A stretch of DNA of 64,000 bases from the NCBI RefSeq assembly GCF_015864575.1, contig NZ_JADYWW010000002.1, forward strand, positions 372,001-436,000, given 5' to 3'. Of the stretch, positions 9,090 through 18,944 are shown piece by piece. The notes below the pieces were generated by a model. That model did not search any database. It was not told where the DNA came from and worked only from the letters and a program-made list of their open reading frames with translations. The translations under genes and the position numbers were made by a program. The DNA comes from Salinibacterium sp. SWN248 (GTDB lineage: Bacteria; Actinomycetota; Actinomycetes; Actinomycetales; Microbacteriaceae). Numbering within the stretch: position 1 is the stretch's first letter; each line of letters begins with the position of its first letter.

Positions 9090-10070
9090 ATGGTTCTGTC
9101 TGCCCCTCCCCGTTCCACCCCCGCGCCTCAGAGCACCAAGAGCGCCAAGAGCACCGCCCTCAAGCCTCGCCGTCGCATCAAGTCGGCGTCGCGAGTGGAT
9201 GCTTTTGCCCCCTACATGTACATTGCGCCGTTCTTCGCGCTCTTCGCCGTGTTCGGCCTGTTCCCCACCGTCTTCACGTTCTATGTCGCTCTCTTCGACT
9301 GGAATCCGATCGGCGGCCAGACCTTCATCGGCCTGGACAACTTCGTCACCCTCTACGGCGACGAGCGTTTCTGGAACGCGATGCGCAACACCTTCAGCAT
9401 CTGGATTCTCTCGACTGTTCCGCAGCTGCTGCTCGCCCTCTTCCTTGCTCAGCTACTCAACAACGCTCGATTGAAGTTCGCGAACCTTTTCCGCATGACG
9501 ATGCTCGTTCCTTACATCACCTCGGTGGTGGCGACAACGATCGTCTTTGCCTCGCTCTTTGGTCGCGACTACGGCCTCATCAATAGCTTCCTCAACTTCT
9601 TCGGAGTCGAGTCGATTGACTTCGCGGCCAACACGTTCGCCAGTCACATCATGGTTTCGACCATGGTGCTGTGGCGCTGGTTCGGGTACAACACTCTGAT
9701 CTATCTGGCGGCGCTCCAAGCGATCCCCAAGGACATCTATGAAGCTGCCGCCATCGATGGTGCGGGAGGTTTCAAACAGTTCTTCTATGTGACGATTCCG
9801 TCGCTTCGTCCCGTCATCATTTTCACGATTATCGTTTCCACCATTGGTGGCCTTCAGGTCTTTACGGAGCCTCTACTACTCTCCGCCCCTGGCCTCACGG
9901 GCGGTTCCGGTCGCCAGTTCCAGACCCTCAGCCTGTTTATGTACGAGCAAGGGTTCGGCAACTTCCAGTTCGGCTACGGCTCCGCCATCGGCGTGACCCT
10001 GTTCGCCCTGATCGTCGTGTTCTCTGTCATCAACTATCTGCTCTCTCGTCGCATCACCTCAGACGACTAA
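9090..10070 (+). CDS. Sugar ABC transporter permease, CebF/MalF-type
   Basis: A 326-residue inner-membrane permease with six or so membrane helices after a basic N-terminal tail of about 40 residues. The EAA loop that contacts the ATPase is visible as YEAAAIDGAGGFKQFF followed by IPSLRP. The start follows AAGGAG. It lies 10 bp before the second permease gene. No ATPase gene is in the operon, so a shared MsiK-like ATPase elsewhere is likely, as known for streptomycete CebEFG. Confidence 0.9.
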   Translation: MVLSAPPRSTPAPQSTKSAKSTALKPRRRIKSASRVDAFAPYMYIAPFFALFAVFGLFPTVFTFYVALFDWNPIGGQTFIGLDNFVTLYGDERFWNAMRNTFSIWILSTVPQLLLALFLAQLLNNARLKFANLFRMTMLVPYITSVVATTIVFASLFGRDYGLINSFLNFFGVESIDFAANTFASHIMVSTMVLWRWFGYNTLIYLAALQAIPKDIYEAAAIDGAGGFKQFFYVTIPSLRPVIIFTIIVSTIGGLQVFTEPLLLSAPGLTGGSGRQFQTLSLFMYEQGFGNFQFGYGSAIGVTLFALIVVFSVINYLLSRRITSDD

Positions 10071-10080
10071 GGACGCCATC

Positions 10081-10962
10081 ATGACTACTTCCACCCCTGA
10101 CGCTGTCGTCACCACTGCTCCTCGCCTCCGCAAACGTGCTTTCGCCGGTCGCGTGCGCTGGTGGACCTACGCGTTCCTCTTCGCCTCGGTCGCCGTGAGT
10201 GCGTTTCCGTTGTATTGGATGTTCGTCGTCTCGACGAATGACTCCGCAGCGGTTTCCCAAACTCCCCCAACTGTGGTGCCGGGCGGTAACTTCTTTGTTC
10301 TCGCGGAGCAGGTCTTTACGACTGTGCCGTTTGTGCAGAGCTTGGCGAACTCGTTCGTCGTGGCGGGAAGCATCGCGATTTCTCAGATGATCTTGTGCAC
10401 TCTCGCCGGCTTCGCTTTCGCGAAGCTGGAGTTCCGTGGGCGCGATCCGCTCTTCATCATTGTGCTCATCACCATGATGGTTCCCACCCAGCTCGCGGTG
10501 ATCCCCCTGTACATGATCATGTCGAACCTCGAGTGGATCGATACCCTTCAGGCGCTGATCGTGCCCGGCATGGCAAGCGCCTTCGGCATTTTCTGGATGC
10601 GCCAGCACCTCTCGACCGTTCTCAACAACGAGCTCATGCAGGCGGCAAGAATCGACGGCTGCAGCACCTGGCAGATCTATTGGCGCATCGCCTTCCCGCT
10701 CGTGCGCTCCGCTGGATTCGTGCTCGGACTGCTCGCGTTCGTCACGGCGTGGAACGACTTCCTCTGGCCCCTGATCGTCATCCAGTCGCCCGAAAACTAC
10801 ACGGTGCAATTGGCCATCAAGGCTCTGCAGCGGCAGTACTTCGTCGACTACGGCCTCGCGATGTCCGGGTCATTCCTCGCGACAATTCCGCTGCTGATTC
10901 TCTTCATCTTCGTCGGCCGCAAGATGGTCGCCGGCGTCATGGATGGTGCCTTCAAGGGGTAA
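10081..10962 (+). CDS. Sugar ABC transporter permease, CebG/MalG-type
   Basis: A 293-residue membrane permease with six helices. The EAA-type loop reads QAARIDGCSTWQIYWRIAFP. It pairs with the upstream permease to form the channel. The start ATG at 10081 follows the preceding stop by 10 bp, consistent with translational coupling. The GH3 gene starts 51 bp after its stop. Confidence 0.9.
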   Translation: MTTSTPDAVVTTAPRLRKRAFAGRVRWWTYAFLFASVAVSAFPLYWMFVVSTNDSAAVSQTPPTVVPGGNFFVLAEQVFTTVPFVQSLANSFVVAGSIAISQMILCTLAGFAFAKLEFRGRDPLFIIVLITMMVPTQLAVIPLYMIMSNLEWIDTLQALIVPGMASAFGIFWMRQHLSTVLNNELMQAARIDGCSTWQIYWRIAFPLVRSAGFVLGLLAFVTAWNDFLWPLIVIQSPENYTVQLAIKALQRQYFVDYGLAMSGSFLATIPLLILFIFVGRKMVAGVMDGAFKG

Positions 10963-11013
10963 TCACCTTCCCCTGTCGGCATCACCAATTCGCTTCCACC
11001 CCAGAAAGAAACC

Positions 11014-13329
11014 ATGACTCTCTTTATCACCACGCCCGCTGGCGCCAGCGAAACCAACGATCAGGTCGAGAATCTCATCGCGCAGATGACTCTCGAAGAA
11101 AAACTCGCCCAACTCGTCGGCATCTGGGTAGGCGCTGGCGTCGATGGCCAGAGTGTTGCCCCCATGCAGAGTGCGCAAGACGACGGGGCCGACGACTTCA
11201 ACGAATTCTCGAAGAACGGCCTCGGCCACCTCACTCGCGTGTTCGGTACGGTTCCGGTCAGTCCCGCCGCTGGTAGGTCCGCGTTGGGCCGTACCCAACG
11301 GTGGTTGCGCGACAACACTCGGTTGGGTATCCCGGCGATCGCCCACGAAGAGTGCCTGACCGGTTTGGCGGCGTGGCAAGCGACCACGTTCCCCACTCCC
11401 TTGGCGTGGGGCGCAACGTTTGATCCGGCCCTCATCGAAGAGATGGGGCACGCGATCGGCGAGAGTATGGCGAAGCTCGGGGTTCACCAGGGCCTCGCTC
11501 CCGTGCTCGATGTGATCCGCGACGTGCGCTGGGGCCGGGTCGAAGAGTGCATTGCCGAAGACCCTTTCGTCGTTGGGGAACTCGGTTCTGCCTACGTTCG
11601 TGGACTGCAATCCACGGGCGTCATCGCCACCCTTAAGCACTTCGTCGGGTACTCGAACTCGCGAGCGGGGCGCAACCTGGCTCCCGTCCATGCCGGCCCG
11701 CGCGAAGTGGCCGACGTGCTGCTTGTTCCCTTCGAGATGGCGGTGTTGGATGCGGGCGTGGGCTCGGTCATGCACTCGTACGCCGAAATTGACGGCGTGC
11801 CCGTAGCATCCGACCCCACTCTCTTGACCGACCTGTTGCGTGAGCGCTGGGGCTTTCGGGGAACCGTGGTGGCTGATTACTTTGGCGTCGCATTTCTCGA
11901 ATCGCTGCATCAGGTTGCGAGCGATCTCGGCGACGCGGCCGCTCAAGCCTTGGCCGCCGGCGTCGATATCGAGCTACCCACCGGCAAGGCTTACTTGGCA
12001 CCGCTCGCCGAGAAGGTGCGCAACGGTGACGTCGACATCGCCCTCGTCGATCGGGCACTGCGCCGGGTGTTGGCACAGAAACAACAGCTCGGCTTGCTCG
12101 ACCCCGAGTCCGCCGCTTTCTCAGTAGACGCGACTGACGAGGAGATCGATCTCGATCCCCCGCACCACCGCGCGATTGCCGCGACGATCGCCGAAAAGTC
12201 CGTCACTCTGTTGAGTAACGGTGGGATTCTGCCGCTTGCTCCGGATGCGCGAATCGCTGTGGTTGGCCCTAATGCTCACCGCACCGCTGCCCTCTTCGGC
12301 TGCTACTCCTTTACCAATCACGTGCTCGGGCAGCATCCGGATGTCGAAATGGGCATTGAGGTTGAGACTCTTTTCGAGAGCCTGCACCATGACTTTGGTG
12401 GGGTGCTTGGTTTCGCGCAGGGGTGTGCCGTGGATGACGACGACACCTCACAAATTGCCGAGGCTGTTGAACTCGCCACCACTGCAGGGGTTGCCGTCAT
12501 TGCCGTCGGCGACCACGCCGGGCTCTTTGGCCGCGGCACCTCGGGGGAAGGCTGCGACCGCGACTCGCTCGAGCTGCCCGGCGTTCAACGCCAGCTCGTC
12601 GAAGCAGTGCTCGACACCGGAACCCCGGTGGTACTCGTGGTCATTTCCGGACGCCCCTATGCCATCGATTGGGCTGCTGCTCGTGGCGCCGCCATCGTTC
12701 AAGCGTTCTTCCCCGGCGAAGAGGGCGCCGCGGCGATCAGCGGTGCGATCGCCGGTCGCATCAATCCCTCAGGCCGGCTGGCCGTTTCAGTACCGCGCTC
12801 AGCGGGGTCGCAACCGTACTCGTACCTTCACCCGCGTCTCGGGGAACCGAGCGAAGTATCGAACCTCACGACGGCTCCCGCCTTCCCTTTCGGCTTCGGG
12901 CTCAGCTACACGAGCTTCGGCTATTCGGATGCGGGCGTCGCTTCCGAGACGATCGCTGCCGATGGCAGGTTCGACATCCACTTCACGGTGACGAACACGG
13001 GCGCCCGCGAGGGTGACGAAGTCGTTCAGGTGTATGCGCATGATGTCGTGGGTTCTGTTACCCGGCCCACGCGCCAGTTGGTTGCATTCACACGAGTGAC
13101 GCTGCAGCCGGGCGAATCGCGCACTTTCGCGATGAGCATCCCGACCACGCGCATCGCGTTCAGCGACCGCAGCCTGACGCGCATCGTCGAGCCCGGCGAC
13201 GTGCGGCTGTGGCTCGGCAGTGACTGCGAGACCGAAGCTGTACCGCTCGGAACGGTCACGATCTCCGGGCCCGTTCACTCCGTGACGACGAACGACAGCC
13301 GAAGCGTGGATATCACTGTCGTCACCTAA
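11014..13329 (+). CDS. Glycoside hydrolase family 3 beta-glucosidase-type enzyme
   Basis: A 771-residue GH3 enzyme with no signal peptide, so it acts in the cytoplasm on imported sugars. The TIM-barrel domain holds the substrate loop HEECLTG (residues 111-117), KHFVGY (208-213) and the nucleophile Asp288 in VVADYF. The alpha/beta sandwich follows, with GDHAGLFGRGTSGEG and NPSGRL. A C-terminal fibronectin III-like domain reads GDEVVQVYAHD. Beta-glucosidase is favoured by the CebR-like context, but GH3 enzymes also include beta-xylosidases. It is last in the operon and is followed by a strong hairpin. Confidence 0.9.
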   Translation: MTLFITTPAGASETNDQVENLIAQMTLEEKLAQLVGIWVGAGVDGQSVAPMQSAQDDGADDFNEFSKNGLGHLTRVFGTVPVSPAAGRSALGRTQRWLRDNTRLGIPAIAHEECLTGLAAWQATTFPTPLAWGATFDPALIEEMGHAIGESMAKLGVHQGLAPVLDVIRDVRWGRVEECIAEDPFVVGELGSAYVRGLQSTGVIATLKHFVGYSNSRAGRNLAPVHAGPREVADVLLVPFEMAVLDAGVGSVMHSYAEIDGVPVASDPTLLTDLLRERWGFRGTVVADYFGVAFLESLHQVASDLGDAAAQALAAGVDIELPTGKAYLAPLAEKVRNGDVDIALVDRALRRVLAQKQQLGLLDPESAAFSVDATDEEIDLDPPHHRAIAATIAEKSVTLLSNGGILPLAPDARIAVVGPNAHRTAALFGCYSFTNHVLGQHPDVEMGIEVETLFESLHHDFGGVLGFAQGCAVDDDDTSQIAEAVELATTAGVAVIAVGDHAGLFGRGTSGEGCDRDSLELPGVQRQLVEAVLDTGTPVVLVVISGRPYAIDWAAARGAAIVQAFFPGEEGAAAISGAIAGRINPSGRLAVSVPRSAGSQPYSYLHPRLGEPSEVSNLTTAPAFPFGFGLSYTSFGYSDAGVASETIAADGRFDIHFTVTNTGAREGDEVVQVYAHDVVGSVTRPTRQLVAFTRVTLQPGESRTFAMSIPTTRIAFSDRSLTRIVEPGDVRLWLGSDCETEAVPLGTVTISGPVHSVTTNDSRSVDITVVT

Positions 13330-13339
13330 GCCGTCTGGC

Positions 13340-13372
13340 TTTCGGCGGGCGGCTGAGCATCCCCCGCCGAAA
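13340..13372 (+). terminator. Terminator after the beta-glucosidase gene
   Basis: TTTCGGCGGG and CCCGCCGAAA form a perfect 10-bp stem around a 13-base loop, 10 bp after the stop codon. There is no clear T-run. Confidence 0.65.
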
Positions 13373-13428
13373 TAGCGGATGCCGCACCGCACGCACTTGT
13401 CCCGCGGGCGCGCGGGCTCCGCGCACAA

Positions 13429-13462
13429 CAGCGCCCCGGTCAAGATGGTGACCGGGGCGCTG
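13429..13462. terminator. Bidirectional terminator between convergent genes
   Basis: CAGCGCCCCGGTCA and TGACCGGGGCGCTG form a perfect 14-bp stem with a 6-base loop. It lies 34 bp past the stop of the minus-strand membrane hydrolase and also downstream of the plus-strand GH3 gene. Confidence 0.7.
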
Positions 13463-13495
13463 CTGGAGCCGATCAGATGATCGGAGAGAGCGTAC

Positions 13496-15346
13496 TTACG
13501 CTGCGGTGAGCGTGTTCGTTACCGAGATGAGGGTAACGATTGCCGCGTTGATGAAGCCGGCGATGTACGGGTTGTTCGTCTCACGGTAGATCTTGCGCGA
13601 GATGACTGCGGTTACGGCCAGGATGAGAATGACCGGGTAGAGCCAGATGCTGAAGATGCCGCCGAAGCCGTCGATCGTGTACCCCGTGGTGAAGAAGTTG
13701 GTGTACTGAGCGACGACGAGAACGATGGGTGCCAGAGCGTTGAAGAACGCGAGCAGTGCCGTGTTGATCCACTCCTTGCCGCGGATGGAGAAGCGGTTGA
13801 AGGCGTTGACCGCCACCGAGTTCGCCACGAAGTAGATCGCGAAGAGCGGCAGGTACATGAGCGCAATGCCGACCTTGTCAGGCGTGAAGGCCTTGACAGC
13901 GATGACCCACCAGCGGAAGTCCGTCTTGAAGAAGTAGTCGAGCACGAAGACGATCGCGTACGCCGAAACAACAACGACAAACGACAGACCGAGTCCGTGG
14001 AAGAACTTCTTCCAGCCAGGCAGCACTCCGGAGGCACGAAGGTCGAGACCGTTCTTGCGCCCGAAGACCAGGTACGAGATCGTCATGATGATGATCGCGG
14101 CAATCGCGTTGACCGCGGCCCAGAAGGCTACGAAGAACACGGCACCCTGAGGCATGAAGAACGACACAGCGTTGAACGCGATCGCGCCCATCCATGGGGT
14201 GTTAGCGAGGATCAACCAGCTCCAACCGGAGATGATTGCCGAAACAACCAGTCCACCCCAGAACCAGGCGAGTCCCTTACGAGTTGCGGGTACTACTGCT
14301 GCGGCAGGAGCGCGCAGTCCAGCGAAGGCGCGGGTCGAGAGCAGTGCACGCGTGAAGGCGACGAGGAAGATTCCGAAGCCGATCAGTCCGAAGAGCGTGA
14401 AGGTTTCCTTGACCTGCCACACCTGCGAACCGGATGCGATCTCGTTGGGAGCGCCGAACGCTTCTTCAAAGAACTCGATCTGGCTAGCAACCGTCGTCTG
14501 GGAGATGGTTCCCCAGGGGTGGTTTTCTGCTGGCGTGTAAACGATGCGGAGAGCATCCTCACCATCGACGGAGTCGGTGTAGAACTCGCTCGCTTCGCGA
14601 ACGTCAGAGGAAACCTCTTCCGGGTTTGCACCGAAGTGGAGGAACGACTGTGCGTTCGGGGTTCCGATGTAGTCGCGCGGCGGCGTGAGAACTTCGCCCT
14701 CGGGGCTGTAGCTGCGGAAGAAGAACTCGTCGTACTGGTCAGCAACGATTCCGACATCGCGGGCACCGTAGAGGTTGAAGTACGCGTTCTCAGCTTCGGC
14801 ATCCGTGTAGACGGCGTCGTTGTCGACGAGCAGGATGGCCGAGATGAGCTGTTCGTCAGCGGCGTTGTCGAGCACGGTCGAGAAGTTTGCTGCGCGCGCA
14901 CCGTTCGAGTGACCGCTCACACCAATCTTGTCGGTGTCAACGTAGGGAAAGTCAGCGACGAGCTTTACAGCGTCGTACATACCGGTTCCACCGAGGGTGA
15001 CATCCGTGGTCAACGGCGAGGAGTTGCCGTGACCGTACATGTCGATCGACACAACAACGTAGCCGCGACGTGCAAGCTCAACGTAGTTGGCGTCTTGCAT
15101 TTCGCGGTTGTTCCACCAACCGTGGCTCACCACGATGACCGGAGCCTTGTTGTCGACGGTTGCACTGTCAGGCTTGAAGAGCAGCGCGCTCATCATCTGG
15201 CCCGACGAGGTCTCCCAGTTCATGTCCTTGACGCTGATTGAGCCTGCACCGGTTTGAACGATGGACGCACCGATGGATGTGACCAACATCATGACTAGCG
15301 AGAGAACGAGCCAGAAGCTGTTCCTCTTTACTAACGAGGTTTTCAT
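13496..15346 (-). CDS. Membrane-anchored alpha/beta hydrolase with C-terminal multi-helix domain
   Basis: A 616-residue two-part protein. One membrane segment near residues 11-33 is followed by an alpha/beta hydrolase domain, probably outside the cell: oxyanion loop VVSHGWW (near 73-78) and nucleophile elbow SGHSNGA with Ser147. From about residue 315 to the end there are eight or nine hydrophobic helices, such as GLIGFGIFLVAF and ALMYLPLFAIYFVANSVAV. I do not recognise a named family for the membrane half. The gene is 86 bp after glpK on the same strand, so it may release or handle a glycerol-containing or acyl compound. That is inference from context only. Confidence 0.75.
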   Translation of the reverse strand: MKTSLVKRNSFWLVLSLVMMLVTSIGASIVQTGAGSISVKDMNWETSSGQMMSALLFKPDSATVDNKAPVIVVSHGWWNNREMQDANYVELARRGYVVVSIDMYGHGNSSPLTTDVTLGGTGMYDAVKLVADFPYVDTDKIGVSGHSNGARAANFSTVLDNAADEQLISAILLVDNDAVYTDAEAENAYFNLYGARDVGIVADQYDEFFFRSYSPEGEVLTPPRDYIGTPNAQSFLHFGANPEEVSSDVREASEFYTDSVDGEDALRIVYTPAENHPWGTISQTTVASQIEFFEEAFGAPNEIASGSQVWQVKETFTLFGLIGFGIFLVAFTRALLSTRAFAGLRAPAAAVVPATRKGLAWFWGGLVVSAIISGWSWLILANTPWMGAIAFNAVSFFMPQGAVFFVAFWAAVNAIAAIIIMTISYLVFGRKNGLDLRASGVLPGWKKFFHGLGLSFVVVVSAYAIVFVLDYFFKTDFRWWVIAVKAFTPDKVGIALMYLPLFAIYFVANSVAVNAFNRFSIRGKEWINTALLAFFNALAPIVLVVAQYTNFFTTGYTIDGFGGIFSIWLYPVILILAVTAVISRKIYRETNNPYIAGFINAAIVTLISVTNTLTAA

Positions 15347-15432
15347 TGATTCCCTACCCCTTCGTGGGTATCGATTGCTGTGTGGTTATGAACGTGACTG
15401 ACAGCACGTCCGTCATGGGTAAATCAGGCAGA

Positions 15433-16950
15433 TCAGGTCTCCACGTCCTCATCAACCCAGCCCATGGTCTTGGTTACCGCTTTTTTCCAGTTGCGGTAAA
15501 GCTGATCTCTCTCGAGGCGAGCCATTTGCGGCTTCCACCTCTTGTCTTCGTTCCAGGTCGACAGCACATCGTGCTCGCTCTCCCAGAAACCGATCGCGAT
15601 CCCGGCTGCAAAGGCGGCGCCGAGGGCGGTGGTTTCGGTGATGCGGGGGCGGATAACATCCACGCCCAGCTGGTCAGCCTGAAACTGCATGAGAAGTTCG
15701 TTTGCCACCATGCCGCCGTCGACGCGGAGCTCAGCGAGGTCGACTCCGGCATCCGCATTCATGGCGTCCATAACCTCGCGCGTTTGGTACGCGGTGGCTT
15801 CGAGCGCGGCGCGAGCGATGTGGTTCTTGGTGACGTAGCGAGTGAGTCCGAGAAGGGCCCCCCGAGCATCCGGTCGCCAGTAGGGGGCGAAGAGTCCGGA
15901 GAAGGCAGGCACGAAGTAGGCGCCGCCGTTGTCTTCAACTTCGAGAGCGAGGCGTTCGATGTCAGGCGCATCGGCAAACATGCCGAGGTTGTCGCGCAGC
16001 CACTGAACGAGCGATCCGGTCACCGCGATCGAGCCCTCGAGGGCATAGACGGGAGCGGCGTCACCGATCTTGTAGCAAACCGTAGTGATGAGGCCGTTAT
16101 TGCTGTGCACGCGCTTGTTGCCGGTGTTGAGCAGCAAGAAGTTGCCGGTGCCGTAGGTGTTCTTGGCCATGCCCTCGCTGAAGCACGCCTGACCGAAGGT
16201 GGCAGCCTGCTGGTCTCCGAGGATGCCCGCAATCGGCACTCCCGGCAGCGAACCGTGGTCGCGGCAATGGCCAAAGATCTCGCTCGATGAACGAATCTCG
16301 GGCAGCATCGACATCGGGATTCCCATATCGGCGGCAATATCTTCACGCCACTGCAGGGTGTCAAGGTCCATCAGCATGGTGCGGGATGCGTTGGTCACGT
16401 CGGTCGCGTGCACTCCCCCGTCGATACCGCCGGTGAGGTTCCAGAGCAGCCACGTGTCAATGGTTCCGAAGAGCAGTTCACCGCGGTCGGCCGCTTCTTG
16501 AGCACCGTCGATGTAGCGGAGAATCCAGGTGACCTTGGGTCCGGCGAAGTACGGTGCGAGCGGAAGGCCAGTGATGGCTTTGTACTTTTCGAGTCCCTCG
16601 GCGCCCGCGAGCTCGTTCACGATGTGCTGAGTGCGAGTGTCTTGCCAGACGATTGCGTTCGTGACCGGCTTGCCCGTGAGCTTGTTCCACACCACCGTGG
16701 TTTCACGCTGGTTGGTAATGCCGACGGCGGCGATGTCCTGGTACGTGAGGTTCGCACGCGACAGCGAAAGGCCTACTGTCTCTCGAACGTTGTCCCAGAT
16801 TTCCATCGGGTCATGTTCGACCCAGCCGGCGCGCGGAAATATCTGTTCGTGTTCGAGCTGCCCGTTCGAGACGATACGCGCGTCATGATCAAAGATGATC
16901 GAGCGAGAGCTCGTCGTTCCCTGGTCAATTGACAAGATGTACTGTGTCAT
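15433..16950 (-). CDS. glpK: Glycerol kinase
   Basis: A 505-residue FGGY-family kinase that makes glycerol-3-phosphate from glycerol and ATP. Seen are the N-terminal phosphate loop [12 protein letters not shown], the glycerol-site segment NQRETTVVW, the motif [13 protein letters not shown] and the nucleotide-site segment [11 protein letters not shown]. Length is typical. It lies 69 bp after glpD. No glycerol facilitator gene (glpF) is in the window, although glpF often sits with these two genes. Confidence 0.97.
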   Translation of the reverse strand: MTQYILSIDQGTTSSRSIIFDHDARIVSNGQLEHEQIFPRAGWVEHDPMEIWDNVRETVGLSLSRANLTYQDIAAVGITNQRETTVVWNKLTGKPVTNAIVWQDTRTQHIVNELAGAEGLEKYKAITGLPLAPYFAGPKVTWILRYIDGAQEAADRGELLFGTIDTWLLWNLTGGIDGGVHATDVTNASRTMLMDLDTLQWREDIAADMGIPMSMLPEIRSSSEIFGHCRDHGSLPGVPIAGILGDQQAATFGQACFSEGMAKNTYGTGNFLLLNTGNKRVHSNNGLITTVCYKIGDAAPVYALEGSIAVTGSLVQWLRDNLGMFADAPDIERLALEVEDNGGAYFVPAFSGLFAPYWRPDARGALLGLTRYVTKNHIARAALEATAYQTREVMDAMNADAGVDLAELRVDGGMVANELLMQFQADQLGVDVIRPRITETTALGAAFAAGIAIGFWESEHDVLSTWNEDKRWKPQMARLERDQLYRNWKKAVTKTMGWVDEDVET

Positions 16951-17019
16951 TTTTGGCGTATCTCCATTGATCGTCTGTACTTCTGTAGGGCAGTTTCGTG
17001 CCCGGTTTCAGTAGTTCGG

Positions 17020-18795
17020 TTACTTCGATTCGAGTGCTGCGGGCGGGGTAACGAGCGGCACGATTTGCGGTGCTGCTTCGCGCACGGTGGATGCGGCTTC
17101 GTCATCGCGGGTGAGCGCGGCAGCAGCCACGGCATCCGCCATCTGGTGGTACACGGCAACTTCGTGAGCGGTGGTCTGCTCGTCCCAACCGAGCAAGCTC
17201 GCTGCGATTTCAGCGACCTCCGGCACGGCGGCCATTCCCTCGTTGAGGTACTCGTAGTTCATTCGAGTGCGTCGCGTCATGAGATCTTCGAGGTGCAAAG
17301 CGCCTTCATGCGTGATGGCGTAGGCGATCTCGGCACGAAGGTAAGCGGACGCGTGCGTGAGCGGCTTGCCCATCGTTGCGTCAGCATCCGCCATTGCAGC
17401 GATTTCGCTGATGTTGGCGCCATAGCGGTGCAGGAGGTGGTCGATCATCTGATCGCTCCAGCCGTACGTGGCGCCGAGGCCGGCGGCACTAGCGCGGGCC
17501 TCTTCGAGACCGTCAGCACCGAGAAGCGCAACACGAGCGGTGGTCGAAGGGTTAGCTTTGGCAGCGTCTTTGCCGATGGCAAAGTCGACGGCATCCTTGG
17601 CCATGACGCGGTAGGTGGTGAACTTTCCGCCGGCAATCACGGTGAGGCCGGGGATGGGCGACGCCACGGTGTGCTCGCGCGACACCTTGGCAGAGTTGGT
17701 GCCTTCCATCGTGCCGGGCTGCAGCAGGGGGCGAAGACCTGCCCAGGTGCCGATCACGTCGGTGCGGTCGATGGGGTGGGCGAGAACGGCGTTCGCTTCG
17801 GCGATGACGTAGTCAATGTCGTCGGCAGTCGCTGCGGGGTTGAGCAGGTTTTCTTTCCACGGGGTGTCCGTGGTGCCGATGACCCAGTAACGCGACCACG
17901 GAATAACGAAGAGCACGCTCTTGGACGTCTGCAAGATCAGCCCAGCTTCACCCTTGATGCGTTCACGAGGAACAACAATGTGGATGCCCTTGGAGGCCAG
18001 CACCTTGAGTCCGCCGCTTTCGTGGGCGAGCTCTTGGGTCTCGCCAGTCCAGACGCCAGTGGAGTTGATGACGGCCTTGGCCCGTACCGGGAAGGTCTTT
18101 CCGGTTTCGAGGTCGACCATGACGGCGCCGTTGACGGCACCCTCATCGTTGTGAGTGATTTCGATGACCTGGGTGCGGCTAGCTGCTGCTGCGCCGTGGG
18201 CCGAAGCGGTGCGGATGACGCTGACAACGTAGCGAGCATCATCGACGTTGGCATCCCAGTATTCGATCGCACCAACGGCAGCGTCGTGAGCGAGGCCGGG
18301 GAATCGAGCCGCGAGTTGCTTGCGCGACAGGTGGCGGTGCCACGGCACGCTGCGCTTGCCGCGAGAGTTCTTGACCGTGACGGACGCGAGGAAGTCGTAG
18401 AGGGCGATACCGGCACCGACGAAAGCGCGCTCCCACACGTGGTGGCGCAGCGGGTAAAGGAAGGGCAGCGGACGCACGAGGTGCGGTGCCACATTGTTCA
18501 GCAGCAGATCGCGCTCGGTGAGTGCTTCGTGCACGAGCTTGAAGTCGAGCATCTGCAGGTATCGCAGTCCACCGTGGATGAGCTTGCTGGCGCGGCTGGA
18601 GGAACCCGCGGCCCAGTCTTGGGCTTCGACAACGACGGTGTCGAGACCCCGAGTTGCGGCATCCAGTGCGATTCCCGCACCGGTGATTCCTCCACCAATA
18701 ACGAGCACGTCAAGCTCACGGCCCGGCTGTGCACTATCAACGAGGCGCTGGATAGCGCTGTCGCGGGTTTCTCGAGTGAGGGACTGATCAGCCAT
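17020..18795 (-). CDS. glpD: Aerobic glycerol-3-phosphate dehydrogenase
   Basis: A 591-residue FAD enzyme that oxidises glycerol-3-phosphate to dihydroxyacetone phosphate at the membrane and feeds electrons to quinone. The FAD-binding motif is VLVIGGGITGAGIALDAATR near residues 33-52, followed by SSRASKLIHGGLRYLQ. Later motifs are INSTGVWTG and VIAGGKFTTYR. The ATG at 18795 is chosen, with AGAAGAG about 9 bases upstream; a TTG two codons earlier is less likely. It heads an operon with glpK and the membrane hydrolase and is divergent from a SorC/DeoR-type regulator that probably controls it. Confidence 0.95.
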   Translation of the reverse strand: MADQSLTRETRDSAIQRLVDSAQPGRELDVLVIGGGITGAGIALDAATRGLDTVVVEAQDWAAGSSSRASKLIHGGLRYLQMLDFKLVHEALTERDLLLNNVAPHLVRPLPFLYPLRHHVWERAFVGAGIALYDFLASVTVKNSRGKRSVPWHRHLSRKQLAARFPGLAHDAAVGAIEYWDANVDDARYVVSVIRTASAHGAAAASRTQVIEITHNDEGAVNGAVMVDLETGKTFPVRAKAVINSTGVWTGETQELAHESGGLKVLASKGIHIVVPRERIKGEAGLILQTSKSVLFVIPWSRYWVIGTTDTPWKENLLNPAATADDIDYVIAEANAVLAHPIDRTDVIGTWAGLRPLLQPGTMEGTNSAKVSREHTVASPIPGLTVIAGGKFTTYRVMAKDAVDFAIGKDAAKANPSTTARVALLGADGLEEARASAAGLGATYGWSDQMIDHLLHRYGANISEIAAMADADATMGKPLTHASAYLRAEIAYAITHEGALHLEDLMTRRTRMNYEYLNEGMAAVPEVAEIAASLLGWDEQTTAHEVAVYHQMADAVAAAALTRDDEAASTVREAAPQIVPLVTPPAALESK

Positions 18796-18918
18796 GAACA
18801 ATGCTCTTCTAACGTGTGGTGGTGGTACCGCCGAGGGCGGCTGTGAATCCTCTGAGATGAGTCACGTTGAGCAGCGTATTACGGTATCTATACCCAATGA
18901 CAAACTGAGCAGCACATC

Positions 18919-18932
18919 TGCACGAACGTGCA
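18919..18932. promoter_or_regulatory. Palindrome before the SorC-type regulator
   Basis: TGCACG-AA-CGTGCA, perfect 6-bp half-sites two bases apart, just before the regulator start in the divergent glpD/regulator region. The place fits an autoregulatory operator that may also act on glpD. Inference from symmetry and position. Confidence 0.45.
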
Positions 18933-18944
18933 AGGATGGAAGGC

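Noticed and set aside
13997-15241. A 414-codon open frame on the plus strand opposite the membrane hydrolase
   Set aside because: Very acidic and His/Asp-rich without motifs; the minus frame has membrane helices and a catalytic elbow.
17065-18846. A 593-codon open frame on the plus strand opposite glpD
   Set aside because: Antisense shadow of glpD; the glpD frame carries the FAD motif and full family length.
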